A stretch of 64,000 nt of DNA from Pricia antarctica (lineage in GTDB: Bacteria > Bacteroidota > Bacteroidia > Flavobacteriales > Flavobacteriaceae), in NCBI RefSeq assembly GCF_900101815.1, contig NZ_FNAO01000007.1, positions 1 through 64,000 on the forward strand, in the 5' to 3' direction. Below the pieces are notes generated by a model. The model worked only from the letters and a program-made list of their open reading frames with translations, did no database searches and was not told the DNA's origin. Positions within the stretch are counted from its first letter, which is position 1. Every line of letters begins with the position of its first letter. Both the position numbers and the translations under genes were made by a program. This document shows, in pieces, positions 15,846 through 25,488 of this stretch.

Positions 15846-17246
15846 CTAAAATGTGGGTACTGCCTCTGCCTCCCATGCGGCCAATTCTTTCTTTAGATTG
15901 GACTCTTGCTCCAAATTTTCACCTATCAAATTGTGCTGTTCCGAAAGATCTTCCCTTACATTGAACAGTTCAAATTTTCCACTATGGTATTTGACCAGTT
16001 TCCAATCTCCCGAAATGACCGAAGCATACTGATCTTCATAACTTCGAAAAAAATAAAGGTTTCGCTTTGCCAAGATGCCGCCTTTTATGATAGGCATAAG
16101 GCTTTCCCCATTGATCCAATCGTCGGTACAGGGCTCGCCGGAGGCGATTTCAATGAGGGTGGGATAAATATCCAACGATTGCACCGGAATATCGGTCGTC
16201 GTATTTGGCTTGGTAAGTCCGGGGTAATCAATGATAAAAGGCACTCTCGCCCCGCCTTCCCCTAGGGTATTGCCTCCGGTTTTGCCGCCGCTCAATGGCG
16301 ACTGATCAAAAAAACCACCTTGATCGGAAATCAGCAATACTACGGTGTTTTCGGCCATTCCTTTTTCTTTAAGCGCTTTTCGAACCCGACCGACGGACTC
16401 GTCCATGGCCGTAACCATGGCGGCATAATTGGCGAATCTATCTTCTAAGCCTTTCTTCTTATATTTTTCCACGAGATCTTTGGGTCCCTCATGTGGGCCA
16501 TGAACATTATAGTACCACAACGAAAGCATAAAAGGTTGTGCTTTGTCATAGGTGTCTATAAAATTTTCGGCCTTGTCGGTCAAGACATCCGTAAGGTACT
16601 TATTTTTTGGAACGTCTTCCAACGGATTGTCTATCTTAAAATAAGGGGGATAATAATTGTTGGGGTGGCCCGCGTTCGCCGTACCATATTGTTCGTCAAA
16701 ACCTTGTTTTATAGGATGATACGGCTCATGGCCCAAGTGCCATTTACCAATGAACATGTTGTAGTAACCATATTCCTTTAGACGTTCCGCATAGGTTATC
16801 TCTTCCAAAGGTAACCAATTATGGGAAGGCATTTGAACAGGGTCCTTTGGCCATAAATGGAATTCTTCATCCGTTCTGCCATTTTTAAAGCCTGCCTCAT
16901 CTCCTCCCGGAATATGCCGTACCATTTGAAAGCGGACGGGTTCTTTGCCGGTCAATAATGAAGCGCGACTCGGGCTACAGGTGGGTGTTGCAATATAGGC
17001 CCGCGTAAATTCGAGTCCGTTTTTTTTCAATTTGTCAATGTTCGGTGTATGGAAGAGTTTTGTCCTGTACCCAAGATCTACCCATCCCCAATCGTCCACA
17101 AATAGCAAAACGATATTGGGCTTTTCAACAGTTTGGGTCGTTTCTGCCTGAGCTGTTTCCTTTACCGATTTTTTATCGGCCTTGCAGGCTACTGAAAATG
17201 TCAGTAGGATTGTGACTACGGCTGTAAGTGTGCGGTTGTTTTTCAT
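15846..17246 (-). CDS. S1-family sulfatase, lipoprotein
   Basis: A 466-residue sulfatase with a lipobox-like end of the signal (FSVAC, Cys21). Seen: FVDDWGWVDLGYR, HTPNIDKLKKNGLEF, nucleophile motif CSPSRASLLTG with Cys90, IGKWHLGHEPYHP, YAAMVTAMDESVGRV, ISDQGG and RVPFIIDYPG. It is of normal length for single-domain S1 enzymes. Start chosen at the ATG that gives the lipoprotein signal. It is preceded by another lipoprotein sulfatase (17268) at a 21-bp gap, so the two are probably co-transcribed. Substrate unknown. Confidence 0.9.
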   Translation of the reverse strand: MKNNRTLTAVVTILLTFSVACKADKKSVKETAQAETTQTVEKPNIVLLFVDDWGWVDLGYRTKLFHTPNIDKLKKNGLEFTRAYIATPTCSPSRASLLTGKEPVRFQMVRHIPGGDEAGFKNGRTDEEFHLWPKDPVQMPSHNWLPLEEITYAERLKEYGYYNMFIGKWHLGHEPYHPIKQGFDEQYGTANAGHPNNYYPPYFKIDNPLEDVPKNKYLTDVLTDKAENFIDTYDKAQPFMLSLWYYNVHGPHEGPKDLVEKYKKKGLEDRFANYAAMVTAMDESVGRVRKALKEKGMAENTVVLLISDQGGFFDQSPLSGGKTGGNTLGEGGARVPFIIDYPGLTKPNTTTDIPVQSLDIYPTLIEIASGEPCTDDWINGESLMPIIKGGILAKRNLYFFRSYEDQYASVISGDWKLVKYHSGKFELFNVREDLSEQHNLIGENLEQESNLKKELAAWEAEAVPTF

Positions 17247-17267
17247 TTTGTTGATTTAGAAAATACG

Positions 17268-19391
17268 TTATTCAATAAAAAAGGACGATTCAGGAATCTT
17301 GGACTTTGCCATCGAAGGCCCTTTCCATTGTAGGTCAATGGTATTTTCTTTATTAGGTTTATTTTGATAGTATACCCGAATTGGGTGGTAGCCGGCTTTC
17401 AAGTTCATTTTGCCCTCTCGTAGCGTTCCGGCGGCATAGTCATAATCGGCATCGATGACGCTGGCCTCATGAATACGGACGAAAGTTTTGTTAGTCGCAT
17501 TTAGATAAAAGGTATATGCTCCATTTTCAGGAATTTTTATGTAACCCTCAAAAAGATAGACATTGCCCTGATTGCTATCGATTTGTTCCGGCGCTGGTGA
17601 TTTAACAGTACCTTGTGCTACGGCTGTTAAGGTAGTTACCTGTGGCAACCAGGGAGCCTTGCTTTCATAGGCCCTCCACTTCACACCATTTTTTACATTT
17701 GAAATATGACTTGCGGGCACCAACTGGTCATCATAGGGCCGGGCTGCGGTACTATTAGGCATTCGCACTTGTAGTACGCTCTCTTTCATTTGCTTCTGTA
17801 GTTCGGCCATATCATTATTGCCAGCTAGGTTTTTCGCCTGATGGGTATCTTCGATAACGTTATAGAACTCGAAATCGTCGTCGGCATCTTGAATGTTATA
17901 GCGCAGACCTACGAGGTCGCCAACGCGCATCATTTGCATCTGCTTTCGAAGCCTACCACGATTATTGGGTGAAAATTCATTGTACTCGGGTGTTTTACCG
18001 CCTTGATTGTACTCCACATAAACGAGGCTTTCTTCCTGTTCTCCTTGTCCGGTCAAACTCGGTAGTAAAGATACGCCATCGCTATTGATGGGCGCCGGTA
18101 GGCCTGCGGCATCGGTAAAGGTGGGAAGCCAATCGTATCCGATACTTGGGGATTCCACGAGCTGATCGGCAGGAATTCTGGAAGGCCATCGAGCGATGGT
18201 CGGAACCCGTTCGCCACCTTCGAGGACATCTCTTTTTATGCCATCGAAAGGACCGAAACTATTGAAGAAATTGGCGGCAAAATCTTCGTCTGGTAGATAA
18301 CTTTCTATGGAAGGCCCATTGTCGGAAGTAAAAATGACCAAGGTATTTTTATCTATATCAAGATCCGCCAACAACTGAAAAATATCCCCCACGGCATCAT
18401 CGATTCTTCGGGTGCTGGTCGCATAGCGTTTATACACATTCGGCCAAGCTACCTCTGCGGTTTCGGGATTGTTGTCATGGTCATAGGTGGCATCCGCATA
18501 GTCCGGATGGATCCAAGAATCAACTTCCCCCGAGGCACTATTAATCATGTTTCCCGGTTTTCCCAACCATTGCAACCCCCCGTTAAGACCACCACCTTCG
18601 GGATATGCCTGTGTTGGAATTTCCGTAACGGCATGTGGGGTGTCATAGGCCAAAAACATAAAAAATGGGGTATTTTTTTCGGCGGTTGTCTGTTCGACGA
18701 TCCATTTTTTGGCAACGGCGGTCCAGAGATCTCCGGTATAGCATTTATCCAGACCTTTGCTTACCTCATTTTTATTTTCATACACTTCTTTTGCGCCACG
18801 GTAGACGCCTTCTACCGGATAATGCTCGTGTCCGTCTACATGGCGCATATATCCATAGTAATAGTCAAAACCTCTATTTAATGGATGTGCCGGCCATGAA
18901 TCGCCATCTTCCGACCATCGACTGGATCCCATTAATCCCCATTTTCCGATGGCGGCGGTTGCATACCCCGCCTTTTGCATGACATTGCCCACCGTATGGT
19001 TATCGGCCAAGGCTTTGTCGAATTGCCCATCGCGCACATTGGCATGGCCCTGACTTAGCCCGGACAGGAAAGAAGATCTCGACGGTGCGCAAACTGGTGC
19101 CGCGGTATAGTGATGGGTAAGCATAGCACCTTCTGCGGCCATTTTATCAAGATTGGGTGTCTTGGTCCACGGTTCACTATGATCGTTCTCTTTTTTACGC
19201 TGGTTTTGAAAAAACACCCCTACGTCACCATAACCAAGATCATCGGTCAAGATGTAGATGATATTCGGTTTTTGAATGGCCTGCTCCGTCTTTTGTAAAA
19301 TAACATTTTCCTTTTTCCCGGAACACGAAAACAGGATTGAGCTGGTGACGATTGCTGTTAGAAGTTGCGTCGTGAATTTGAGTGTAGTCAT
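17268..19391 (-). CDS. S1-family sulfatase with C-terminal PA14-like domain, lipoprotein
   Basis: A 707-residue protein, larger than its neighbours. Seen: lipobox LFSC (Cys23), LTDDLGYGDVGVFFQ, nucleophile motif CAPSRSSFLSG with Cys101, a GKWGLMG segment, TSDNGPS, and GERVPTIARWPS. After the sulfatase core a second domain (about 575-707) reads YLFEGYIKIPENGAYTFYL, then LKAGYHPIRVYYQNK and IDLQWKGPSM, a PA14-like sugar-binding module. This could hold the enzyme on polysaccharide at the surface. It lies between GH110 (19531) and another sulfatase (15846) on the same strand. Confidence 0.9.
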   Translation of the reverse strand: MTTLKFTTQLLTAIVTSSILFSCSGKKENVILQKTEQAIQKPNIIYILTDDLGYGDVGVFFQNQRKKENDHSEPWTKTPNLDKMAAEGAMLTHHYTAAPVCAPSRSSFLSGLSQGHANVRDGQFDKALADNHTVGNVMQKAGYATAAIGKWGLMGSSRWSEDGDSWPAHPLNRGFDYYYGYMRHVDGHEHYPVEGVYRGAKEVYENKNEVSKGLDKCYTGDLWTAVAKKWIVEQTTAEKNTPFFMFLAYDTPHAVTEIPTQAYPEGGGLNGGLQWLGKPGNMINSASGEVDSWIHPDYADATYDHDNNPETAEVAWPNVYKRYATSTRRIDDAVGDIFQLLADLDIDKNTLVIFTSDNGPSIESYLPDEDFAANFFNSFGPFDGIKRDVLEGGERVPTIARWPSRIPADQLVESPSIGYDWLPTFTDAAGLPAPINSDGVSLLPSLTGQGEQEESLVYVEYNQGGKTPEYNEFSPNNRGRLRKQMQMMRVGDLVGLRYNIQDADDDFEFYNVIEDTHQAKNLAGNNDMAELQKQMKESVLQVRMPNSTAARPYDDQLVPASHISNVKNGVKWRAYESKAPWLPQVTTLTAVAQGTVKSPAPEQIDSNQGNVYLFEGYIKIPENGAYTFYLNATNKTFVRIHEASVIDADYDYAAGTLREGKMNLKAGYHPIRVYYQNKPNKENTIDLQWKGPSMAKSKIPESSFFIE

Positions 19392-19530
19392 CTGCTTTTT
19401 AGTTGTGAATTGAATTTGTCTTAGGCTGGATATTCCAATTAATCTATGGAAATTCTTTCAAGACAAGAATTTCGTTCCTTTTTACTTTTACTGTTAAATT
19501 TAATATTCTACAAAGCTGATTTTGATTATG

Positions 19531-21354
19531 TTACTTAAACTTTGAAAACCCTTTATTTCCTTTGATTTTTAAACGTTCTCTGGAGGAAGTGTCAGCGTTT
19601 AAAACCTTTGTTGAGGTTCCGTCATAGGTGTTCTTCAACACTTCAACATTTTCACAATTTTTAAAATCGAATTGTGATGCATCGGGGTATAAAGAGGGAG
19701 CCGTTTTGGTCTGCTTGATGGTATTTCCTGTAATAATTAGGCCGTCGACACGATCCGCCCACACGATACGATTGTCAAAAGTGGCGATGGTATTGTTCTC
19801 GAACCGGATATTGCGATCGTACAATTCAGTCTGGTCAAAACTTTTTCCAAGACGGGGCGTGATGTTCAGTACGGCGTGCTCCATACCGCTATAGGCGCAG
19901 TATTCAAAATTGTTATTATGGATCAAAACGTCTTCAACGGCACCCGATTCGAACCAAAAATAGGTTTCCCCTCGAAAGAAGACAGAGGACATCATGGAAG
20001 AAAACTCGTTGTTTTCGATTAGGATTTTCAAGGGTGTCTTTAAAACAATATTACGGGCCCTATGATCTTTTATGATACAACCACGCATCGTAAAGGTCGG
20101 GTTCCATGTTTTGTTTTCCAAAATATCACCTTGGGCCAGATTTTCGGGAAGTTTGTTCTTAAAGCGGAGCTCGGAATATTTTTCGTTTACAACGGAAACC
20201 ACGACCACCTCATTTTCAGATGCCCTTTTCGGACTCGGATTTTGAATAAACCATATTCTATCGCCCACCCCTGCAAATTCGAATCCCATCTGCTCAAAGT
20301 GCTTGAGTTCGATTCGAACGGTATGGTCATCCAATATTTTATCGACTTCTACATAGGTGCCATGAACATTGGTACCATCGTCGAGCATGTGTTTAAAGGT
20401 GCAGTTTTCTATTAGAATATCACCTTTGCAATTCGCGAAATGCGTAGCATCGGCAATGGTCGAAACGACACGGTCGGAGCCTTCACGAACATAGATGCCA
20501 CATTTGGAAATGGTTATATTTTCGGTTCGTTCGAAGAGAAATCCCATCCCTAGTGCATGATGAATGGTAATATCTTCAAAATGGATGTACTTTGATGATG
20601 TTACTTGAAAGGCCGGTGCATAGCGATTATGGTCATGGTCTCCTTTTGAATTTAGAATCGAACCAATAGGTGGATACTGTTTTAACTTCTCATGAAACCG
20701 TAATATGCCATTGGGCCGTTGCTCTACCCAACGGGGTCTGCTCGACATGTCCCAAGCCCCGTGTGCCACTCGTTTGTGTTTGGCATCGAAGGCAAGGGTG
20801 CTTCCCAATTCGGGAAAAACAAAGCCATCGATATTGGGGAAAAGTATGCGATCGTTTTTCAATTCCCACGAAAATCCCTCAGTAAAGGGCTTAAGATCGC
20901 GCCATCCTTCTTTTTTATCCACGGCAATAACTTCCCCTTGAAAGACAAAGGGAATGTCCCAATCTAAAATCAAGTTTTTAACGTTCACCTTACCGCAATT
21001 GTTGAATTGAAAAGGTGCCACCTGACCATGGAAAATAAACTCGGCACCATTACCTTCAATTTCAACGGAATCGAAGTCCTCGAACAAAAAAACGATACTT
21101 TTTAGTCCGTTCCCGTGGTTGGTGATATAGGTGAATTTTTCTAGGGCGTAATCGGGTAAGAAGGAATAGGTTCCCTTTTCGAAAACCAGTTTTACCGACT
21201 TTTCGGAAATATTTTCTAGTGCCTCCCGGAGTATGGGAGTCATATCGCCGGGCTCCGGTTTTATCGTGATTGTCTGTTGGGCGCTCGCTGAAATGGTTCC
21301 AAGAAGGAGGAACATAATATAGAGACAAAACCTATGGCCGATTTTTTTATTCAT
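19531..21354 (-). CDS. GH110-like alpha-1,3-galactosidase, exported
   Basis: A 607-residue right-handed beta-helix protein with a Sec signal ending ASAQ (residue 26). It matches the GH110 alpha-1,3-galactosidase family: NGAEFIFHG, the NNCGKVNVKNLILDWDIP helix turns, and the active-site region ADATHFANCKG (Asp302) and HMLDDGTNVHGTYV (Asp325, Asp326), corresponding to the three conserved acidic residues of GH110. Such enzymes invert terminal alpha-1,3-galactose linkages; marine members have been reported to act on desulfated carrageenan-type linkages. It is flanked by sulfatase genes on both sides, consistent with desulfation before galactose release. A second GH110-like gene at 25489 has the same catalytic residues at identical positions. 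Confidence 0.82.
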   Translation of the reverse strand: MNKKIGHRFCLYIMFLLLGTISASAQQTITIKPEPGDMTPILREALENISEKSVKLVFEKGTYSFLPDYALEKFTYITNHGNGLKSIVFLFEDFDSVEIEGNGAEFIFHGQVAPFQFNNCGKVNVKNLILDWDIPFVFQGEVIAVDKKEGWRDLKPFTEGFSWELKNDRILFPNIDGFVFPELGSTLAFDAKHKRVAHGAWDMSSRPRWVEQRPNGILRFHEKLKQYPPIGSILNSKGDHDHNRYAPAFQVTSSKYIHFEDITIHHALGMGFLFERTENITISKCGIYVREGSDRVVSTIADATHFANCKGDILIENCTFKHMLDDGTNVHGTYVEVDKILDDHTVRIELKHFEQMGFEFAGVGDRIWFIQNPSPKRASENEVVVVSVVNEKYSELRFKNKLPENLAQGDILENKTWNPTFTMRGCIIKDHRARNIVLKTPLKILIENNEFSSMMSSVFFRGETYFWFESGAVEDVLIHNNNFEYCAYSGMEHAVLNITPRLGKSFDQTELYDRNIRFENNTIATFDNRIVWADRVDGLIITGNTIKQTKTAPSLYPDASQFDFKNCENVEVLKNTYDGTSTKVLNADTSSRERLKIKGNKGFSKFK

Positions 21355-21366
21355 TCTTAGTGTTCT

Positions 21367-22854
21367 TTACAAATTTACCCCTGTTCCTTGCAAAGAACTA
21401 TCGTGATCCCACGTAATCAACCAGGGATCTCTCGTTTCTTTTTGGAAGGTTTTCATCTTAACGATCAGTTCATCAAGTTTTTGTTTATAATCGGGGTTGT
21501 ATGCCAAATTCTTCAGTTCATCAGGATCTTTTAAGAGGTCGTAGAGTTCAAATTCGGGTCTAAACAGATAGTTTTTCACCTTGCGCTTGCCAAAATACTC
21601 CTTGTCATTGCGATAAACTTCCTGCCAAGTGGATGCCGCCCACAGATCGGATGCAAAGGGGTATTCGGCACGCCATTCTATATTTCGTATCAACTTATAA
21701 TTGCCGCTACGAACTACTCGCATGGGGTAGTACATGGTAATCTCATGAAAAGTATGCGAGGCGTAAACTTCGTTCCAATCTTTTGGGTTATCCTCATTAA
21801 GTACATTTTTAAATGACTTGCCATGTAATTTATATGGCTTGGGATCTATCTTGGCCATGTCTATTATGGTTGGCGTAAGATCGGCCCACGTAATCATCGC
21901 ATCTACCACATAGCCTTTCTTTTTTACGAACGGGTCTTTGACGATACAGGGCAGTTTCATGCCCGGTTCGTACAAGGTTGTTTTTGCCCCAGGGAAGGCC
22001 ATTCCGTTGTCGGAGATGTAAATTACGATGGTGTTGTCCGCTTTTCCGGAATCTTTCAATAGTTGCATAAGCTTGCCAAAACCTTGATCTATTCTTGAGA
22101 TGCTTTGGTAATACTGTGCAATTTCTTCCCTTGATTCCTTACTGTCCGGTAAAAAGTCGGGAACAAGCACATCTTTAGGGTCGTAAGTGACGGTTTCAAC
22201 ACCGGGGTAGCCCTCTGGTCTGTTTCCGAAACTGTTCGGGGCATCCCAGCGCGATGGGTCGGTCGAGTTCGCACGATGGGGATCATCGGTACAGAAATAA
22301 AGAAAAAATGGTTTTTCACTTGTTAACACGCCTTGACATTTTTCGGCCATTTCATACGTGCTTCTGGGGTTTGCCTCGAGTACCTTTTGAAAGTGGTATA
22401 CTGATTCCGGTGCTAAATGGTATTTTCCGATCCTTGCGGTTTCATAGCCCGATTTTTCCAGTATTTTAGGTAATGATTTCACAGTATCATAGGTACTAAA
22501 ATGATGGTAATCATGTACATGGCCATAAGAGCCTGTGGCATGGCCATATTTGCCCGTAAGAATTACCGAACGACTGGCAGCACAACTGGCACTGGTACAA
22601 TAGGCATTGGTAAAGCGGGCACCTTCGGCGGCCAGCTTGTCCAAATTGGGGGTTTTGATTACGGGGTTGCCATAAGCCCCGATGGCATCGAGGCCGTGGT
22701 CATCGGCTACGAATAGGATGATATTGGGACGATTCAAGTTCTTTGTGCTAATAGCGCTTTTTTGTGCCTCCGATTTCTCGGCACACGAAAAAATTATTGT
22801 GAACAGAATTGCCAATATGCCAAGGATAGATAATTGGTTTGTAGTTCTTTTCAT
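21367..22854 (-). CDS. S1-family sulfatase (heparan N-sulfatase-like), lipoprotein
   Basis: A 495-residue sulfatase. The start is placed at 22854 because it yields MKRTTNQLSILG and a lipobox IFSC (Cys24); an earlier in-frame ATG only adds a basic leader. Seen: FVADDHGLDAIGAYGNP, TPNLDKLAAEGARF, nucleophile motif CAASRSVILTG with Cys91, GKYHLAPE, ISDNGMAFPG and a C-terminal ELYDLLKDPDELKNLAYNPD. The pattern is that of SGSH/N-sulfoglucosamine-sulfohydrolase-like S1 enzymes, though in an algal locus the substrate is more likely an O-sulfated sugar. It starts 56 bp after the GMC partner gene stop, in line with one transcript. Confidence 0.88.
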   Translation of the reverse strand: MKRTTNQLSILGILAILFTIIFSCAEKSEAQKSAISTKNLNRPNIILFVADDHGLDAIGAYGNPVIKTPNLDKLAAEGARFTNAYCTSASCAASRSVILTGKYGHATGSYGHVHDYHHFSTYDTVKSLPKILEKSGYETARIGKYHLAPESVYHFQKVLEANPRSTYEMAEKCQGVLTSEKPFFLYFCTDDPHRANSTDPSRWDAPNSFGNRPEGYPGVETVTYDPKDVLVPDFLPDSKESREEIAQYYQSISRIDQGFGKLMQLLKDSGKADNTIVIYISDNGMAFPGAKTTLYEPGMKLPCIVKDPFVKKKGYVVDAMITWADLTPTIIDMAKIDPKPYKLHGKSFKNVLNEDNPKDWNEVYASHTFHEITMYYPMRVVRSGNYKLIRNIEWRAEYPFASDLWAASTWQEVYRNDKEYFGKRKVKNYLFRPEFELYDLLKDPDELKNLAYNPDYKQKLDELIVKMKTFQKETRDPWLITWDHDSSLQGTGVNL

Positions 22855-22909
22855 TTTAATTCTTCTGTTTATTTTTTTCAAGGGAATGGTTCTTCTCACA
22901 ATATTTATC

Positions 22910-23476
22910 TTAAAGCGACCAAGCTTTCCCTCCCGTCATTTTGTTCAGATCTCCACAAGAAACATATTCTCCCGGAACCGGTAAATAGGCAAGTACTTCT
23001 TCACCCACATATTCGGTACATTTGTAGCCCCAGATGGTCAAATCCCTTATTTTTGACGCATACGGAAGTTCTTTTTTACCCTCTCCTTGCAATGCGGCCA
23101 ACATGACCGGGGCAAGATCTTCCGTTACAAGTTCACTCGCTTTTGATTTCCCGGAAGCTTTTAGGGCTTTGGCCGTCAACTGATCCAGGGTAGCTTTAAG
23201 CTGATCCTGCTGTTTTTTCTCCATGACCTCTTTCGCAAAGCTGTCCAAAAAAACATGAACGTTTACTTCGGAAGCCGATTTGGTATCGGTTTTGGGGAGT
23301 ATGGCATCTACCAGATTTTTAAGAACAGCACCTTGCTCTGGCGATAAGAATTCAGGTGCACAAACTACTTTTTGATTGCCCTGGCAACTTTGTACAATAC
23401 CCATGAATATCGGGGCCGCAATTACGTAGCCCATCGACATGCCCATTTGCATCAATGCTTTTCTTCTATCCATCAT
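22910..23476 (-). CDS. Gluconate 2-dehydrogenase subunit 3-like protein, Tat signal
   Basis: A 188-residue protein of the gluconate 2-dehydrogenase small-subunit family, which partners a GMC flavoprotein in membrane sugar dehydrogenases. Seen: DRRKALMQMGMSMGYVIAAP, a twin-arginine-like start, then EFLSPEQGAVLKNLVDAILPKTD, the family's characteristic segment, and a GYKCTEYVGEEVLAYLPVPG end. The ATG overlaps the stop of the GMC gene (ATGA, 23473-23476), so production is probably coupled. Its Tat signal would carry the signal-less flavoprotein out as a complex. No third (cytochrome c) subunit is seen nearby. Confidence 0.85.
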   Translation of the reverse strand: MMDRRKALMQMGMSMGYVIAAPIFMGIVQSCQGNQKVVCAPEFLSPEQGAVLKNLVDAILPKTDTKSASEVNVHVFLDSFAKEVMEKKQQDQLKATLDQLTAKALKASGKSKASELVTEDLAPVMLAALQGEGKKELPYASKIRDLTIWGYKCTEYVGEEVLAYLPVPGEYVSCGDLNKMTGGKAWSL

Positions 23477-25185
23477 AAGTTTCCTTTTTTAAGTTCTTGT
23501 GCCGCATGATTGGCCGCCCGTGCGGTAAAGGCCATGTAGGTCAGCGATGGGTTTACGCAACTTGCGGACGCCATAAATGCACCATCGGTGACATACACAT
23601 TGGGTACGGCATGTACTTGGTTATGCCCGTTCAGTACCGATGTCTTGGCACTTCTTCCCATTCGGGCAGTCCCCATTTCATGAATTCCATGACCTATGTT
23701 GTACTTGCTGTTATTCGTATTAATATCTTCAAATCCGGCTTTTTTTAACATTTCGGCAGCTTGCGTAACAATGTCCTCACGCATTTTAAACTCGTTGTCC
23801 CGTATTTCGGCATCAAAGGTTACGGTGGGCAATCCCCATCCGTCCAATTTGTCATAATCAAGGGTCATACGGTTATCTTCATACGGAAGAATTTCTCCGA
23901 AACCACCTACGCCCATTGTCCATCCGCCGGGTTTTAAAATGGCCTCTTTCAAAGCGACGCCCATGGATAGTTCGGCAACGGAATCTTTCCAGTTTTTGCG
24001 ACTCGCACTGCCTTGGTAGCCGAAGCCACGTATATAATCTTTGCTTTTTGATTTTGCATCTATATTTTTAAATCTGGGGATATAGACTCCGCCCGGTCTT
24101 CGGCCTTTGTAATATTTATCATCATAACCATCGATTTTGCCATTGGCCCCGGCACCCAGGTGATGGTCCATAACGTTTCTTCCGACTTGATCGGAATCAT
24201 TGCCCATTCCGTTAGGAAAGCGGTCCGATTTAGATTGTAATAGGATAGAGGCAGATGCCATGGACGAAGCACACAAAAAGATTACTTTGGCATTAAAAAC
24301 TAACTCTTCTTTGGTAAGCCTATCGATTACTTTGACCCCGCTCGCTTTTTTGGTATCTGGATCGTAGATAACCTCGGAAACGATCGAATCGGGCCTTAAG
24401 GTTAGGTTGCCTGTGCGTTCGGCAGCGGGTAGGGTAGAGGAATTGCTACTGAAGTATCCGCCAAAAGGGCAACCTCTTGAACAGCGGTTTCTAAATTGGC
24501 ATTTGGTACGGCCCTCGAAGGGTTTGTCGCCTGTTATGTGGGCAATTCTACCCGCGGTAATTATTCTACCGTCAAGATTTTTATAAACCTCGTCCCTGAA
24601 ATGTTGTTCCACGCAATTGAGTTCCATCATCGGTAAAAACTGACCATCGGGGAGTTGGGGGAGTCCTACATTTTCACCCGAAACTCCAATATAGGTCTCC
24701 ACTTTATCATACCATGGTGCAATGTCTTTATAGCGAACCGGCCAATCGACTCCGTGCCCATCATTTTTATTCGCTTCAAAATCAAGATCACTCCAGCGGT
24801 AACTGTGCCGGCCCCAGGTTATCGAACGCCCACCAACGTGGTAGCCCCGCATCCAATTAAAGGGTTTGGTCTCGTTATACGGATGGTCAAGATCGTTTAC
24901 GAACCACTTATAGGAATCTGGACTTTTTCCCTTATTGGTTCTACTTTGTTTGGGTCGTTTTGCTTTTTCGGCTATGGAGAGTTCTTCGCCATGGGGAAAG
25001 TCCCACGGGTCCATATTGGCAGTGGTATAATCCTTTATATGCTCGACCATTCTGCCACGTTCCAAAATCAAGGTTTTTAGACCGTTTTCGCAGAGCTCCT
25101 TGGCCGCCCAGCCACCACTAATACCTGTTCCTACCACAATCGCATCGTAGGAATCTTGTTCTTCATTAAAATAAAATTTACTCAT
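23473..25185 (-). CDS. GMC-family FAD sugar oxidoreductase
   Basis: A 570-residue glucose-methanol-choline oxidoreductase. Seen: the FAD Rossmann motif VVGTGISGGWAAKEL at 17-31, ILERG, the substrate-domain HVGGRSITWGRHSYRW, a Cys-rich stretch CQFRNRCSRGCPFGG that could hold an Fe-S cluster as in some FAD-dependent sugar dehydrogenases, and the C-terminal GHGIHEMGTARMG plus SASCVNPSLTYMAFTARAA with the catalytic His and Asn. It lacks its own signal peptide. With the Tat-bearing partner encoded next, export by piggy-backing is likely. It probably oxidises a sugar at a ring carbon or C1; the substrate cannot be told from the sequence. Confidence 0.87.
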   Translation of the reverse strand: MSKFYFNEEQDSYDAIVVGTGISGGWAAKELCENGLKTLILERGRMVEHIKDYTTANMDPWDFPHGEELSIAEKAKRPKQSRTNKGKSPDSYKWFVNDLDHPYNETKPFNWMRGYHVGGRSITWGRHSYRWSDLDFEANKNDGHGVDWPVRYKDIAPWYDKVETYIGVSGENVGLPQLPDGQFLPMMELNCVEQHFRDEVYKNLDGRIITAGRIAHITGDKPFEGRTKCQFRNRCSRGCPFGGYFSSNSSTLPAAERTGNLTLRPDSIVSEVIYDPDTKKASGVKVIDRLTKEELVFNAKVIFLCASSMASASILLQSKSDRFPNGMGNDSDQVGRNVMDHHLGAGANGKIDGYDDKYYKGRRPGGVYIPRFKNIDAKSKSKDYIRGFGYQGSASRKNWKDSVAELSMGVALKEAILKPGGWTMGVGGFGEILPYEDNRMTLDYDKLDGWGLPTVTFDAEIRDNEFKMREDIVTQAAEMLKKAGFEDINTNNSKYNIGHGIHEMGTARMGRSAKTSVLNGHNQVHAVPNVYVTDGAFMASASCVNPSLTYMAFTARAANHAAQELKKGNL

Positions 25186-25488
25186 TTGGTGAATGTTTTA
25201 AACGGATATAGTATTAAATGCTTCGAATGTGATTAATCTAAAGTCAAGCCAAGACCTTCGAGCAATCAAATGTATCTTTTGAACTACGTCTTCGTTAAAA
25301 AAGAATGGTTTTGAGAAGTAGTTTTCTTATGAGTGCCATGGTCTTATACGGTATTGTTGATATGAGTTCAAAAGAAATCCAATTTTATAAAATAAAAGTA
25401 TTTAGGAGTTTATATTATGTTTCTCTGCGTAAATGGGAAAATGAGTTGGAAAATTCAAAACGAGCCTATTGAAATTGCCCAACACGAA
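25186..25488 (-). promoter_or_regulatory. Intergenic region upstream of the GMC operon
   Basis: About 300 bases without a gene. On the minus strand a TACATTTG box (25274-25267) fits the Bacteroidota -7 consensus TAnnTTTG and would give a leader of about 75 nt before the GMC start. No good -33 TTG element is found 17-21 nt further up, so this is a weak candidate. Small open frames here have no gene-like character. Confidence 0.3.
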
